DNA of 50,585 bases from Oscillospiraceae bacterium (GTDB taxonomy: Bacteria; Bacillota; Clostridia; Oscillospirales; CAG-272). The translations under genes were made by a program, and so were the position numbers. Each line of letters begins with the position of its first letter. Within the stretch, counting starts at the first letter, position 1. Positions 16,531-24,971 of the stretch are shown piece by piece. The DNA lies in contig SVSJ01000019.1 in NCBI GenBank assembly GCA_015064355.1, positions 1-50,585 of the forward strand, given 5' to 3'. The notes below the pieces were generated by a model. The model did no database searches and was not told the DNA's origin. It was given only the letters and a program-made list of their open reading frames with translations.

Positions 16531-18529
16531 ATTTTACTGTAATTGATTCAAATACCAAGTCAACAAGTCCCTCTGTGGGTGTAGTCTCCGACACAGTTAT
16601 GGTGCAGGTCTTGTCTCCGCTGTGCACAATAAGCTGTGTCATTCTCATGTTTATGCCGGATATTTCGGCAGTAAAGCCGATCTTCACTATTTTGACGCCC
16701 TTTGCATTTTCAACGTGATCAACGGTAACGTCCTTGATGCTCATACCCGCCGCGTCGTAGATAGGCTTTGTTCCGGAAATGTACGCCTCTGCGTCTATCG
16801 TATCGTAAAATACGTTTTTGGGCTCGTATACCACATTGACATTATTGCCAGTTGTCCGGTCAATAGCCTGCGCTTCGCTAATCATTTCCCAGCCTGCGGG
16901 ATACGCAACTGTGAGCCCGTCAGCGGAAATAACGTTTTCAACTGTTTCGCCGGTTACGTCGGTGGCGGGAGCCTCGGTCTCAGGTACTTCCGGAACGTAG
17001 GAATCCGAAACGGCAATGCTGTCAAACACCAAAGCGATCAGAGGAGAATCCGGCGACATTTCGGTGATCTGAATGGAGTAGGATTCATTTCCCGTGTTGA
17101 CCACAAATTCGGTCAAGTACATTTTCATCATTAAAAAGTCCATTTCAAAGCTTATCTTAATGATGTCAACGCCCTTACCGTTTTTAACGTTTTCGGTCTG
17201 GAGGTTTTCCATTACTATTCCTATAGCGTCGAAAGCGTCGCGTGTTTCCTGGATATAGCCCTCAACGTCAAATTCACCGTTTTCAAGCTGACTGCTGAAC
17301 ACCTCAATGCTAACAAGTGATTCATCGCTTTCGCTCAAGATAATGCCTTCATCAATGTCATCATAGGGTTCTGATGTCCAATGATCTGGATAGTCAAAAG
17401 AGATCGCACCGAAAGTCAGAGACTTTGTTCCCGTCCATTCTGTGACATTTTCTGAGTCTTCGCCTACAACAGAAATAGTATCAAACACCAAATCCACAAC
17501 TTCGCTGTCCTTTGTTATGGAGGATATAGCTATAAGATATGTGTGGTCAGCAGATGATACGAACAGCTCCGTAATCTCCATGTCCACGCCCATAGACGTA
17601 GCCCAGACAGTAATCTTTGCGATATTTTCACCGTTGCCGTTCTCGAGATGCTCAGCCTCAATTTCGTGAACCGTCATTCCATTTGCTTCAATACTCGGAA
17701 CAACAAGTTCTTTGCAGGCTTCTGTATCAAGTATATGGAAAAGGGGATTTAGTTCAAGAGCCTGAACAGCAATGGCACCGATTCTGTCATTTCCGACTAT
17801 CTGAGTTCCAAGCTCTGTCCAGTTGCCGGGATACTCGAAAGTAAGATCCTCAATAGTATAGGTTTTCGTATTCTCAAGATCCGGCTGATCGGACTCAACT
17901 GCACCGGTATCAACTGCACTCTCGTCAATGTAAATGGAGTCAAACACCATAGCCACAAGAGCGTCGTCCTGGTTGATTTCAGTAACGGCAACAGAATATG
18001 TCTTGTTACCTGCAGTAATGACATACTGGGTCTGCTCAATTTTTGTTCCTGCGGAAGCACCGTTTACTACGATTCTGGTAATCAGAACGCCGTTTCCGTT
18101 TTCAACACGGTCAAGGGAAAGATCATCAATCGTAATGCCCATAGCCTCATAGGTGGGAACCAAAATCTGCCTGTAGGACTCCTCATCAACTGTTTCAAAG
18201 TAATCGTTTCTCGGTTCACTTGTCACAGTAATGTTGTTTCCGGGAATTCTGGGGTTTGTGATTATTGTGTAACCACCCTCCTCCATTACTTCCCAGCTCT
18301 TCGGATACTCAAAGGAAAGCGCGTCAATAGTGTATACGCTGCCCTCTTCCTTTGCAGGAGCTTCAGTTGCAGGTGCTTCGGTAGCAGGTGCTTCGGTCAC
18401 CGGTGCGTTTGTCTCGGGTGCCTCGGTTGCCTGGGGCAGAGTTTCATCCGGCACCTCGGGTGTGCCTTTGCATGCGCTGAAACTAAAAATGCACACACAT
18501 GCAAGAATTATCAGTAAAAAGCGTTTCAT
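16529..18529 (-). CDS. Lipoprotein with four PsbP/DUF1795-like repeats
   Basis: A 666-residue exported protein. The signal peptide ends in a lipobox-like FSAC (C20). A Thr-Glu-Ala-Pro-rich linker follows to about residue 60. Four homologous domains of about 135 residues lie at roughly 66-201, 224-354, 369-508 and 531-666. Each opens with a Phe/Tyr-Pro-x-x-Trp motif (FEYPKSW, FEYPGNW, FDYPDHW, VAYPAGW) and closes with a V-F-(D/E)-(S/T)-I strand. The FxYPxxW pattern recalls the PsbP/Mog1/DUF1795 fold. No enzymatic role is evident. It lies 36 bases after the stomatin-like gene and is probably cotranscribed with it. GTGGAGATATT precedes the ATG. Confidence 0.75.
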   Translation of the reverse strand: MKRFLLIILACVCIFSFSACKGTPEVPDETLPQATEAPETNAPVTEAPATEAPATEAPAKEEGSVYTIDALSFEYPKSWEVMEEGGYTIITNPRIPGNNITVTSEPRNDYFETVDEESYRQILVPTYEAMGITIDDLSLDRVENGNGVLITRIVVNGASAGTKIEQTQYVITAGNKTYSVAVTEINQDDALVAMVFDSIYIDESAVDTGAVESDQPDLENTKTYTIEDLTFEYPGNWTELGTQIVGNDRIGAIAVQALELNPLFHILDTEACKELVVPSIEANGMTVHEIEAEHLENGNGENIAKITVWATSMGVDMEITELFVSSADHTYLIAISSITKDSEVVDLVFDTISVVGEDSENVTEWTGTKSLTFGAISFDYPDHWTSEPYDDIDEGIILSESDESLVSIEVFSSQLENGEFDVEGYIQETRDAFDAIGIVMENLQTENVKNGKGVDIIKISFEMDFLMMKMYLTEFVVNTGNESYSIQITEMSPDSPLIALVFDSIAVSDSYVPEVPETEAPATDVTGETVENVISADGLTVAYPAGWEMISEAQAIDRTTGNNVNVVYEPKNVFYDTIDAEAYISGTKPIYDAAGMSIKDVTVDHVENAKGVKIVKIGFTAEISGINMRMTQLIVHSGDKTCTITVSETTPTEGLVDLVFESITVK

Positions 18530-18565
18530 AATATCTCCACTAATGTTTCGGGATATAGTCTGAGG

Positions 18566-19516
18566 TTATTCGCAGCAGGGATCAGCCTTTGCGGGTTCTT
18601 CAACCTTTGCAGCAGGGCTTGTTACGTCGCCAAGTCCGGCGGTTTCAGAGAAGATAACGTTTGCCTTTGTCATTTCAACTGCATCTGTGGGAATGATGAT
18701 CTTGGATGCAGTGCCGTTTGACATAGCAACAAGAGCCTCGAACTTCTTAAGCTCAAGAACAGCAGCGTCAGCACCTGCCTCACGAAGTGCAGCGAGACCG
18801 TCAGCCTCAGCCTTCTTTGCAAGATAGATGGCCTTTGCTTCACCTTCAGCTCTTGCAATGCGGGCATCACGTTCACCTTCAGCTGCAAGGATCATAGCCT
18901 GCTTGTCACCTTCCGCACGGGTAATAACAGCAGCTCTGTGACCTTCAGCCTCAAGAAGAGTCTCACGACGATCACGTTCAGCCTTCATCTGCTTTTCCAT
19001 TGCGTTCTGGATCTCTGTGGGAGGAATGATATTCTTCAGCTCAACGCGGTTAACCTTGATACCCCACTGGTCAGTAGCAGAGTCAAGAATGTCAGTCATC
19101 TTGCCGTTGATGGTATCGCGGGATGTAAGTGTATCGTCCAGCTCAAGCTCACCAACGATGTTACGGAGTGTGGTTGCAGCAAGGTTTTCAAGTGCGCTGA
19201 TAGGGTTAACAGCACCGTATGTAAAGAGCTTTGCGTCAAACACCTTGAAATATACAACGGTGTCGATTCTCATGGTTACGTTATCCTTTGTGATAACAGG
19301 CTGCGGGGGTGAGTCGAGAACCTGCTCTTTGAGAGTAACCTTCTTTGCGATTCTGTCAATTATGGGGATCAGGAAATGAAGTCCTGCGCCCCAGGTTTTG
19401 TTATACTTACCCAGTCTTTCAATAACGTATTCTGTTGCCTGAGGAACGATCTTCAGGTAAGAAATAATAATTACAAGAAGAGCAACAATAACGATCGGAA
19501 TAATGTATTCTGTCAT
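18566..19516 (-). CDS. SPFH/Band 7 family protein (stomatin/QmcA-like)
   Basis: A 316-residue membrane scaffold protein. AAAGGCGG seven bases upstream sets the start at the ATG at 19516, not the TTG at 19534 inside the leader. An N-terminal helix (about 3-22) anchors it. The SPFH domain follows (ERLGKYNKTWGAGLHFLIPIIDRI to about 190), then an Ala/Glu-rich coiled coil (about 175-250, AEGDKQAMILAAEGERDARIARAEGEAKA) and a short Cys-containing tail. Bacterial relatives organise membrane microdomains or modulate membrane proteases such as FtsH. No NfeD partner gene is adjacent. Confidence 0.92.
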   Translation of the reverse strand: MTEYIIPIVIVALLVIIISYLKIVPQATEYVIERLGKYNKTWGAGLHFLIPIIDRIAKKVTLKEQVLDSPPQPVITKDNVTMRIDTVVYFKVFDAKLFTYGAVNPISALENLAATTLRNIVGELELDDTLTSRDTINGKMTDILDSATDQWGIKVNRVELKNIIPPTEIQNAMEKQMKAERDRRETLLEAEGHRAAVITRAEGDKQAMILAAEGERDARIARAEGEAKAIYLAKKAEADGLAALREAGADAAVLELKKFEALVAMSNGTASKIIIPTDAVEMTKANVIFSETAGLGDVTSPAAKVEEPAKADPCCE

Positions 19517-19567
19517 AGGGGTACCGCCTTTCAATATTTTTTTGACATACTTTTTATGTCTATATAT

Positions 19568-19596
19568 ATTATACTATTGTTTGGCCTGTTTGTCAA
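19568..19596 (-). promoter_or_regulatory. Consensus sigma-A promoter of the stomatin-like operon
   Basis: On the minus strand a perfect TTGACA (19591-19596), a 17-base spacer and a perfect TATAAT (19568-19573), about 50 bases upstream of the start codon. Confidence 0.92.
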
Positions 19597-19610
19597 TAAA
19601 CCAGAGGTTG

Positions 19611-19645
19611 ACAAAAAAGGACCCCGGGGTTTTCGGGATCCTTGT
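19611..19645 (-). terminator. Terminator of the M24 peptidase operon
   Basis: On the minus strand AAGGATCCC (19635-19643) pairs with GGGGTCCTT (19617-19625), followed by TTTTTTGT. It lies immediately upstream of the stomatin-like promoter. Confidence 0.85.
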
Positions 19646-19652
19646 TTTTTTA

Positions 19653-20729
19653 TTAAAGTTCGATCATTTCCTTGGGGCAGTTTGTGAGATTACGCTTGCC
19701 GGTTTCGGTTACGAGCACCATATCCTCAATTCTACAACCGTAGATGCCCTCAATGTAGATGCCGGGCTCAACTGTAACGATCTGACCGGGAGCGAGGAAA
19801 AGCTCCGTTGCTCTGGGGTTGAGGTTGGGGGATTCGTGGATCTCAAGACCAACACCGTGGCCGAGGCCGTGGCCGAATTTGCCCTCGTATCCTGCGTCGT
19901 AGATAATATCGCGGGCAACCTTGTCGATCTCTGCGTTGTTCTTGCCAACGTCGATCGCGTCAATAGCCGCAATCTGTGCCTCAAGAACTGTGTTATAAAG
20001 CTTCTTCATATCAGCGTCAGCCTTGCCGATCACCACAGTACGGGTCATATCGGAGTGGTATCCGTTTACCATTGCGCCGTAGTCCATTGTGAGGAATCCC
20101 CTCTCCAGCTTTACTCTGCGAGGAACACCGTGAGGCCGGGAGGACGCGCTGCCGGATACGCAGATCGTATCGAATGACGGCTTTTCGCTGCCGTGCTTCT
20201 TCATATAATATTCAAGCTCTGCCGCAACTTCAACTTCAGTCATATCGTAGGTCAGCACCTTGCAGATGTGCTCGAATGCGCCCTCGGCAATTCTCTGTGC
20301 GAGAACGATATTTTCAACCTCATCCTCAGTCTTGTAGCAGCGAAGATCGGTAAAAAGTCCGCCAACGGGAGCAAATTCAATTCCCATACCGTCGAAATTG
20401 CGCTTCAATCCCTCAAGAGCCGCACAGGTCATACGTCTGTCCTCGTATCCGATAACTTTAACTCCGTTATCACGTGCTACCTCCTGAAGTGTAGGCTGTC
20501 CGGGCAAACATACTGTGCAAAGCTCGGTAGCCTCTGCACGTGCCGCTTCGATATAACGTGAGTCAGCGTAAAGATGCGCGTTTTCCTTTGTTATGAATAT
20601 CCATCCGTCGGGATTGTCGAAATCGGACATATAGAGATGGTTTTCTGCAGAGTTAACGTAAATTGCGTCAAGTCCAAGCTCCGCCATTTTAGCGCGAAGC
20701 TTATTAAATCTGTTCTGCATTTTCGTCAT
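19653..20729 (-). CDS. M24 family Xaa-Pro aminopeptidase
   Basis: A 358-residue creatinase/aminopeptidase-fold enzyme. Residues 1 to about 130 form the creatinase N-terminal domain (NRFNKLRAKMAELGLDAIYVNSAENHLYMSDF). The pita-bread domain carries the metal ligands in TMDYGAMVNGYHSDMTRTV (two Asp), GHGLGHGVGLEIHESP (His), VTVEPGIYIEG (Glu) and CRIEDMV (Glu). It removes N-terminal residues preceding proline, using two metal ions, in the cytoplasm. GAGG sits nine bases before the ATG. It is the last gene of the operon with the M48 protease and yqeG. Confidence 0.92.
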   Translation of the reverse strand: MTKMQNRFNKLRAKMAELGLDAIYVNSAENHLYMSDFDNPDGWIFITKENAHLYADSRYIEAARAEATELCTVCLPGQPTLQEVARDNGVKVIGYEDRRMTCAALEGLKRNFDGMGIEFAPVGGLFTDLRCYKTEDEVENIVLAQRIAEGAFEHICKVLTYDMTEVEVAAELEYYMKKHGSEKPSFDTICVSGSASSRPHGVPRRVKLERGFLTMDYGAMVNGYHSDMTRTVVIGKADADMKKLYNTVLEAQIAAIDAIDVGKNNAEIDKVARDIIYDAGYEGKFGHGLGHGVGLEIHESPNLNPRATELFLAPGQIVTVEPGIYIEGIYGCRIEDMVLVTETGKRNLTNCPKEMIEL

Positions 20730-20739
20730 TGATCTATCC

Positions 20740-21249
20740 TCACTTACTGTTCATTTTGTTGTACTTTTTTACATACGGCTTCTCGAGCCATCTTTTGAAG
20801 CGGAAAAACAGGCTTGTTTTGTCCTTGATTGGCGGAACGATTATCACGTACATTCCTGCGCGGTTTCCTGCCGCCGCGTCTGTGAGAAGCTGGTCTCCGA
20901 GAAGCACGGAATTCTCCGGCGTCGCACCCAAGTCTGCCATTGCACGGGAGAGTTTGCCTGTGAGAGGCTTTCCTGCCTTAGGGTACGCGACGTAGCCGAA
21001 GTCGCGGTTGAAAAGCTCTACACGCTCACGGTTATTGTTTGACACAAAGGCGATCTTGATTCCCGCTTCATTAATTTTTTCGCACCACTCTACCACATTC
21101 TCCGGGGGCGTGGGGTCATCATATGTGGCGAGGGTATTATCAATATCTGAGAAGATGTACTTTATCCCAAGGCTTGCAAGATGCTCGGGTGTCACACACT
21201 CGAAATTGGGATACATCTCGTCCGGCAATAGTGTTTTTTCAAAAATCAT
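20740..21249 (-). CDS. YqeG family HAD IIIA-type phosphatase
   Basis: A 169-residue HAD superfamily protein. The nucleophile loop is IFSDIDNTLATYDDP (about 33-47), motif II is IAFVSNNNRERVE, and motif III/IV is VLLGDQLLTDAAAGNRAG. This matches YqeG, which in Bacillus lies in an operon with the ribosome GTPase yqeH; a dephosphorylating role is known only from the fold. The start codon overlaps the stop of the M48 gene (ATGA), which indicates translational coupling. Confidence 0.9.
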   Translation of the reverse strand: MIFEKTLLPDEMYPNFECVTPEHLASLGIKYIFSDIDNTLATYDDPTPPENVVEWCEKINEAGIKIAFVSNNNRERVELFNRDFGYVAYPKAGKPLTGKLSRAMADLGATPENSVLLGDQLLTDAAAGNRAGMYVIIVPPIKDKTSLFFRFKRWLEKPYVKKYNKMNSK

Positions 21250-22475
21250 TTTTCACCCTGCAGTTTCTCTTCAACCAGCGCGATTCTCTGGCTGAGCGTG
21301 GGGTGGTTGTGGCTCATTGCAACGATAAACGGGTGTGGGTTCAAGTCAACCAAGTTATCCTTAGACAGCTTTTTCAGAGCGGAGATCATATCACAGCCGT
21401 ATCCTTTAGTCACAGCAAAAGTGTCTGCACGTCTCTCGAAATATCTGCTCATTATGTTGATGGGGAGGCCGATAAGGGTCATAATGGGGGACATTACCGC
21501 GCTCATAAGTGCGATCAGCGCAAAGGCCATATTAGCACCCTCAAAGCCGTAATCCATTGATATCTCCGGAACAAGAGCAAACAAAGAGATGAGGGAGATC
21601 ATTACGGTTACGTTAAAGATAGAGAACGCTGTCAACTTTGCGGTGTCGCGATTCTTGAAGTGTGCAAGCTCGTGAGCAAATACCGCCGCGATCTCACCGG
21701 GAGTGTAGTTGTTCACAAGGTTATCGTAAAGAACGATTCTCTTTGTCTTGCCGATGCCGCCGCAGTATGCATTCACCTTGGTTGTACGGCGGGATGCGTC
21801 CATAACGTAAATGTCTTCAAGCTGGTATCCTTCAGCGGAGAACATTTCCGTAAGCGCGTCGCGGAGCTCGCCCTCGGGCAAAGATGTGAACTTGTTGAAT
21901 ATCTTTTGCACAAATGTTGCAAGCATATTTATCGCAATAACAAACACGCAGCCGATTGCAACAAAGATAAGGTAGCGGATCCATGTCATATTTCTGCAAA
22001 GGAGATATGCCGCCGCAAGAAGAAGGCAGTTTACCACGGTGCCGATGATGAAATTCTTGATCTCGTCGGAAACGAAGGTCTTTACGGTGGATTTGTTGAA
22101 GCCGTACTTTTCTTCGATCTTGAAGGTTCTTATGTAACCGAATGGGAGGGACAAGACTGTGAGCACAAGTGAGTATACCACCATAAGCAGAATGGACTTA
22201 ATAAACTCACCGCCGGGCATAGCGTTGTATGTCATGGAGAAAATGTTGGTAGCAAAAAGGGCAACCATAACAACAAAGCTGAATATTCCCTCGATCATGG
22301 ACAGCTTTGAGCCCTCGGCTGAATACTCTCTCCAGCGCTTGTACTGTGCTTCGTCGTAAACGTCGCGTACGTTCTCGGGCAGAGGCTTATCCTTTCTTGC
22401 CCTGGAAAGCAGCGCGCATACCACGTCATATATAAAGTTAATAACAAGTATTGCAAGTATGATATATTTGAACAT
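21246..22475 (-). CDS. M48 family metallopeptidase (Ste24/CAAX protease-like)
   Basis: A 409-residue integral membrane zinc protease. Transmembrane helices lie at about 1-18, 60-85, 88-112, 150-170 and 172-195, with further helices after the catalytic site. The zinc site is HELAHFKNRDT (HExxH near residue 272), with the third ligand in FERRADTFAV. The order TM-rich N-terminus, then catalytic domain, is like CAAX prenyl protease 1 (Ste24) rather than the shorter HtpX. In bacteria such enzymes probably act in membrane protein quality control. TAGGAGGCATT precedes the ATG. It is first in the operon with yqeG and the M24 peptidase. Confidence 0.9.
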   Translation of the reverse strand: MFKYIILAILVINFIYDVVCALLSRARKDKPLPENVRDVYDEAQYKRWREYSAEGSKLSMIEGIFSFVVMVALFATNIFSMTYNAMPGGEFIKSILLMVVYSLVLTVLSLPFGYIRTFKIEEKYGFNKSTVKTFVSDEIKNFIIGTVVNCLLLAAAYLLCRNMTWIRYLIFVAIGCVFVIAINMLATFVQKIFNKFTSLPEGELRDALTEMFSAEGYQLEDIYVMDASRRTTKVNAYCGGIGKTKRIVLYDNLVNNYTPGEIAAVFAHELAHFKNRDTAKLTAFSIFNVTVMISLISLFALVPEISMDYGFEGANMAFALIALMSAVMSPIMTLIGLPINIMSRYFERRADTFAVTKGYGCDMISALKKLSKDNLVDLNPHPFIVAMSHNHPTLSQRIALVEEKLQGEK

Positions 22476-22504
22476 AATGCCTCCTATGTGTATGTAATAA
22501 AACT

Positions 22505-22533
22505 ATTATACTCCAATGTCCCCCATAATGCAA
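22505..22533 (-). promoter_or_regulatory. Sigma-A promoter of the M48 operon
   Basis: On the minus strand TTGCAT (22528-22533), a 17-base spacer and a perfect TATAAT (22505-22510), about 30 bases before the start codon. Confidence 0.8.
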
Positions 22534-22609
22534 GCGGGAAATAACACAGATTAATAATGTTTTTTAGTTAACTCAACTGACAGTTGCATTTATTTCAAAA
22601 AACTAGTTA

Positions 22610-22638
22610 TTGTATACTTTTGCTTTTTTTGATATTAT
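22610..22638 (+). promoter_or_regulatory. Sigma-A promoter of the XRE regulator gene
   Basis: TTGTAT (22610-22615), a 17-base spacer and TATTAT (22633-22638). The ribosome binding site TTGGAGGAAAA follows at about 22666. Confidence 0.65.
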
Positions 22639-22680
22639 AATAACAGAATCCGGATTCAGTATTTATTGGAGGAAAAATCA

Positions 22681-23751
22681 ATGACTATAGGAGAACGCAT
22701 TAAAATATTAAGAAAAAAGAATGATCTCACCCAGGAAAAGTTAGCGGATTTTCTTTGCATTTCTTATCAAGCAGTTTCAAAATGGGAAACGGGACTGTCA
22801 AGCCCCGATCTTTCTATGATAATTCCGCTTGCAAAGCTTTTGAATGTTACTACCGACGAACTTCTCGGCGCCGGATCCAAGGATTCTGATAATTACTATC
22901 ACGAGCTTGAAGAAAGGTACAATGAAACTTTCAAAACCGGAGATATGGAGATGCGTATGAAAATAACAGAAGACGCAGTCAAGACATACCCCGGAGATAT
23001 GGATTGGCTGAATCGATATGCGTGGGATATCTGGTGCTATGCAGTTGACCATTTTGATGATGAATTTGAAAATAATCGCAATAAAGCCATTCGTCTGTTT
23101 GATGTTGTGATCACGAATACCGATAATTCTGAAACGAAAGTCCATGCCATCACAGGTATCGTTCAATGTCTTTGCGGCAAAGGATTAAAAGCAGAAGCAA
23201 GAAAATACGTTGATCTTTTCCCTGATACAAAAGTAATACCGTCAGAAAAGGATAGATTGCTTGGGAAGTGTCTGGAGGGTGAAGAACAGCTCCGCCATAA
23301 GCAAAATTATTTAGACGGTTGCTTCAATACACTCTTGCAAACACTTTTGTGGGAGGGTATTGCCGAAAATAAACACACCTGCGATGCCGCTGAGGGCATA
23401 ATTAAAGCTATGATTCCGGACGGCAACTATTGCTGCTACAATTTTGAAATGAGCCATATTAAATTCCGCAAGGCTGAAATAGAAGCAAAGGCACAAAATC
23501 CGGACACTGCATTACAGTTGTTAAAGGAAGCGGTACACTACGCAGAGGAATATGACGTGCTCTTAAACAAATCACCCGGCGAATACGCCTTCACTGCACC
23601 CGTTATTTGCGGACTAACATATAACTCCCGCGATTGGTGCCGCACCGGAGAGGGCTCACTCTTTGACGATATCAGGGAAATGAGCAAACGGCAAAGCTTC
23701 AGTGAACTACATGACCGCGAAGATTATAAAAAGCTTTTCTGTGAGAAATGA
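22681..23751 (+). CDS. XRE family helix-turn-helix regulator with alpha-helical C-terminal domain
   Basis: A 356-residue protein from the ATG at 22681; GGAGG nine bases upstream shows that the in-frame TTG at 22666 is not the start. Residues 1-62 are a Cro/CI-type helix-turn-helix (MTIGERIKILRKKNDLTQEKLADFLCISYQAVSKWETGLSSPDLSMIIPLAK class). The remaining 290 residues are predicted helical with Trp/Tyr-rich, TPR-like spacing and no enzyme motif. This layout is common in Clostridia, where the C-terminal part is presumed to sense a signal. The base composition is slightly more AT-rich than its neighbours. Targets are unknown. Confidence 0.85.
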   Translation: MTIGERIKILRKKNDLTQEKLADFLCISYQAVSKWETGLSSPDLSMIIPLAKLLNVTTDELLGAGSKDSDNYYHELEERYNETFKTGDMEMRMKITEDAVKTYPGDMDWLNRYAWDIWCYAVDHFDDEFENNRNKAIRLFDVVITNTDNSETKVHAITGIVQCLCGKGLKAEARKYVDLFPDTKVIPSEKDRLLGKCLEGEEQLRHKQNYLDGCFNTLLQTLLWEGIAENKHTCDAAEGIIKAMIPDGNYCCYNFEMSHIKFRKAEIEAKAQNPDTALQLLKEAVHYAEEYDVLLNKSPGEYAFTAPVICGLTYNSRDWCRTGEGSLFDDIREMSKRQSFSELHDREDYKKLFCEK

Positions 23752-23791
23752 GAAAGCCACCTCCCTCTTCCACCTTGCCTTTTGTCTAAAC

Positions 23792-23817
23792 AAAAAAGAC
23801 CCCGCGGGGTCTTTTTT
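23792..23817. terminator. Bidirectional terminator
   Basis: AAAAAAGACCCC and GGGGTCTTTTTT form a perfect hairpin between the convergent XRE gene and the oxidoreductase gene. Confidence 0.93.
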
Positions 23818-23823
23818 ACTTGC

Positions 23824-24810
23824 TTACTTGATATCAACGATCTTTCCGGAATCGTTTGCTATATAGGAGTTTTCCAGAAGCTCGGTGAGTGCGATTGCAT
23901 CGTCGATTCCCAAACCTTCGGGAGAGCCCTTTCCTTCGCTTACTGCCCAAATAAACTGATCAAGCGGCGAAGGCTTTGCTCCGGGAAGCTCCGGTGTAAC
24001 GTACCAACCGAACACGCCCTCAAGCATATCGCTACGGAACTGAACGTCCTCGCCTCTTGCAAGCATTGCACCCTTTGTACCGAGAATTTCAACAGTCTGT
24101 GGCGCGCCGGTGGAAATAAATCCGGTTTCAGCAACACCGATAGCACCGCCGTTAAATTCAGCGATAGCAACTGCGTTTTCATCAACGGGAGTACCGTAAG
24201 GAGAGGTGAACAAGCCTGTCACTCTCTTGGGCTTGCCGAGGATATATGCGAGAAGATACATGGGGTGGCAACCCAGGTCCATCATAGCGCCGCCTGCTGC
24301 ATCGGCCTTTTCGAACCAGTAAGCAGGAAGCCACTTGTCAGAAACACCGCTGTGTGCATCACGGACACGCATGAAGGTAATGTCACCAAATGCACCCTTT
24401 TCGATCATTTTCTTTGCAAACTGAATACAGGGTCTGCCGCGCTGGGGGAAGCTGATAACAAATGTTACGCCTGCTTCAAGAACAGCCTTCTTAACCTCGA
24501 GACATTCTTCAACTGTGGGGCAAAGTGCCTTTTCTGTGAAAATGTGCTTACCTGCCTTTGCAGCCTTAATGAGAATATCTTTGTGCGCAGTTGTAGGTGC
24601 GTCGCAAACTACAGCGTCGATGTCGTCCCGTGCAAGGAGCTCGTCAAGATCGGCGTAGAAGGTGCAACCCAGCTCTTCAGCCCAGCTTTGGCCTCTTTCG
24701 GTGTTGTCATCCCACACCGCAACTACTTCAGCCTTGTCGCTGTTTTTGATGTGATATGCGTATCCGCCTGCGTGAACGTGCCACTTGGAAAGCATTGCTA
24801 TTCTTACCAT
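23824..24810 (-). CDS. Gfo/Idh/MocA family oxidoreductase
   Basis: A 328-residue NAD(P)-dependent dehydrogenase. The Rossmann part occupies about 1-120 (VRIAMLSKWHVHAGGYAYHI, AEVVAVWDDN). The conserved EKP-type motif appears as EKALCPT near 93-99, so the proline is replaced by alanine. The C-terminal alpha/beta domain contains GGAMMDLGCHPMYLLAYILGKPKRV. The family oxidises or reduces sugars, inositols and related compounds; the substrate is not readable. It is monocistronic, with a strong promoter and a GGAGGAAG ribosome binding site. Confidence 0.9.
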   Translation of the reverse strand: MVRIAMLSKWHVHAGGYAYHIKNSDKAEVVAVWDDNTERGQSWAEELGCTFYADLDELLARDDIDAVVCDAPTTAHKDILIKAAKAGKHIFTEKALCPTVEECLEVKKAVLEAGVTFVISFPQRGRPCIQFAKKMIEKGAFGDITFMRVRDAHSGVSDKWLPAYWFEKADAAGGAMMDLGCHPMYLLAYILGKPKRVTGLFTSPYGTPVDENAVAIAEFNGGAIGVAETGFISTGAPQTVEILGTKGAMLARGEDVQFRSDMLEGVFGWYVTPELPGAKPSPLDQFIWAVSEGKGSPEGLGIDDAIALTELLENSYIANDSGKIVDIK

Positions 24811-24839
24811 ATTATCTTCCTCCGATAATAAAATTAATC

Positions 24840-24876
24840 TGGTTTACCGTCCGCTTATTCCGCCGGACCTTACGTT
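24840..24876 (-). promoter_or_regulatory. 5' UTR hairpin of the oxidoreductase gene
   Basis: On the minus strand GTCCG (24865-24869) pairs with CGGAC (24848-24852), with a purine-rich loop between. It lies between the promoter and the ribosome binding site. The function is unknown; it may only stabilise the mRNA. Confidence 0.35.
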
Positions 24877-24877
24877 T

Positions 24878-24906
24878 AGTATATCAGCAAAAGCGAAATA
24901 TGTCAA
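24878..24906 (-). promoter_or_regulatory. Sigma-A promoter of the oxidoreductase gene
   Basis: On the minus strand TTGACA (24901-24906), a 17-base spacer and TATACT (24878-24883), about 65 bases before the start codon. Confidence 0.85.
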
Positions 24907-24924
24907 TAAATCCCTGCCGATAAA

Positions 24925-24961
24925 ATAAAAAAAAGAGATGCCCGAGTGGACATCTCTTTTG
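24925..24961 (-). terminator. Terminator of the foldase gene
   Basis: On the minus strand AAAAGAGATG (24951-24960) pairs with CATCTCTTTT (24931-24940), followed by a TTTTATTTTA tail. Confidence 0.9.
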
Positions 24962-24971
24962 ATTATTCAGT

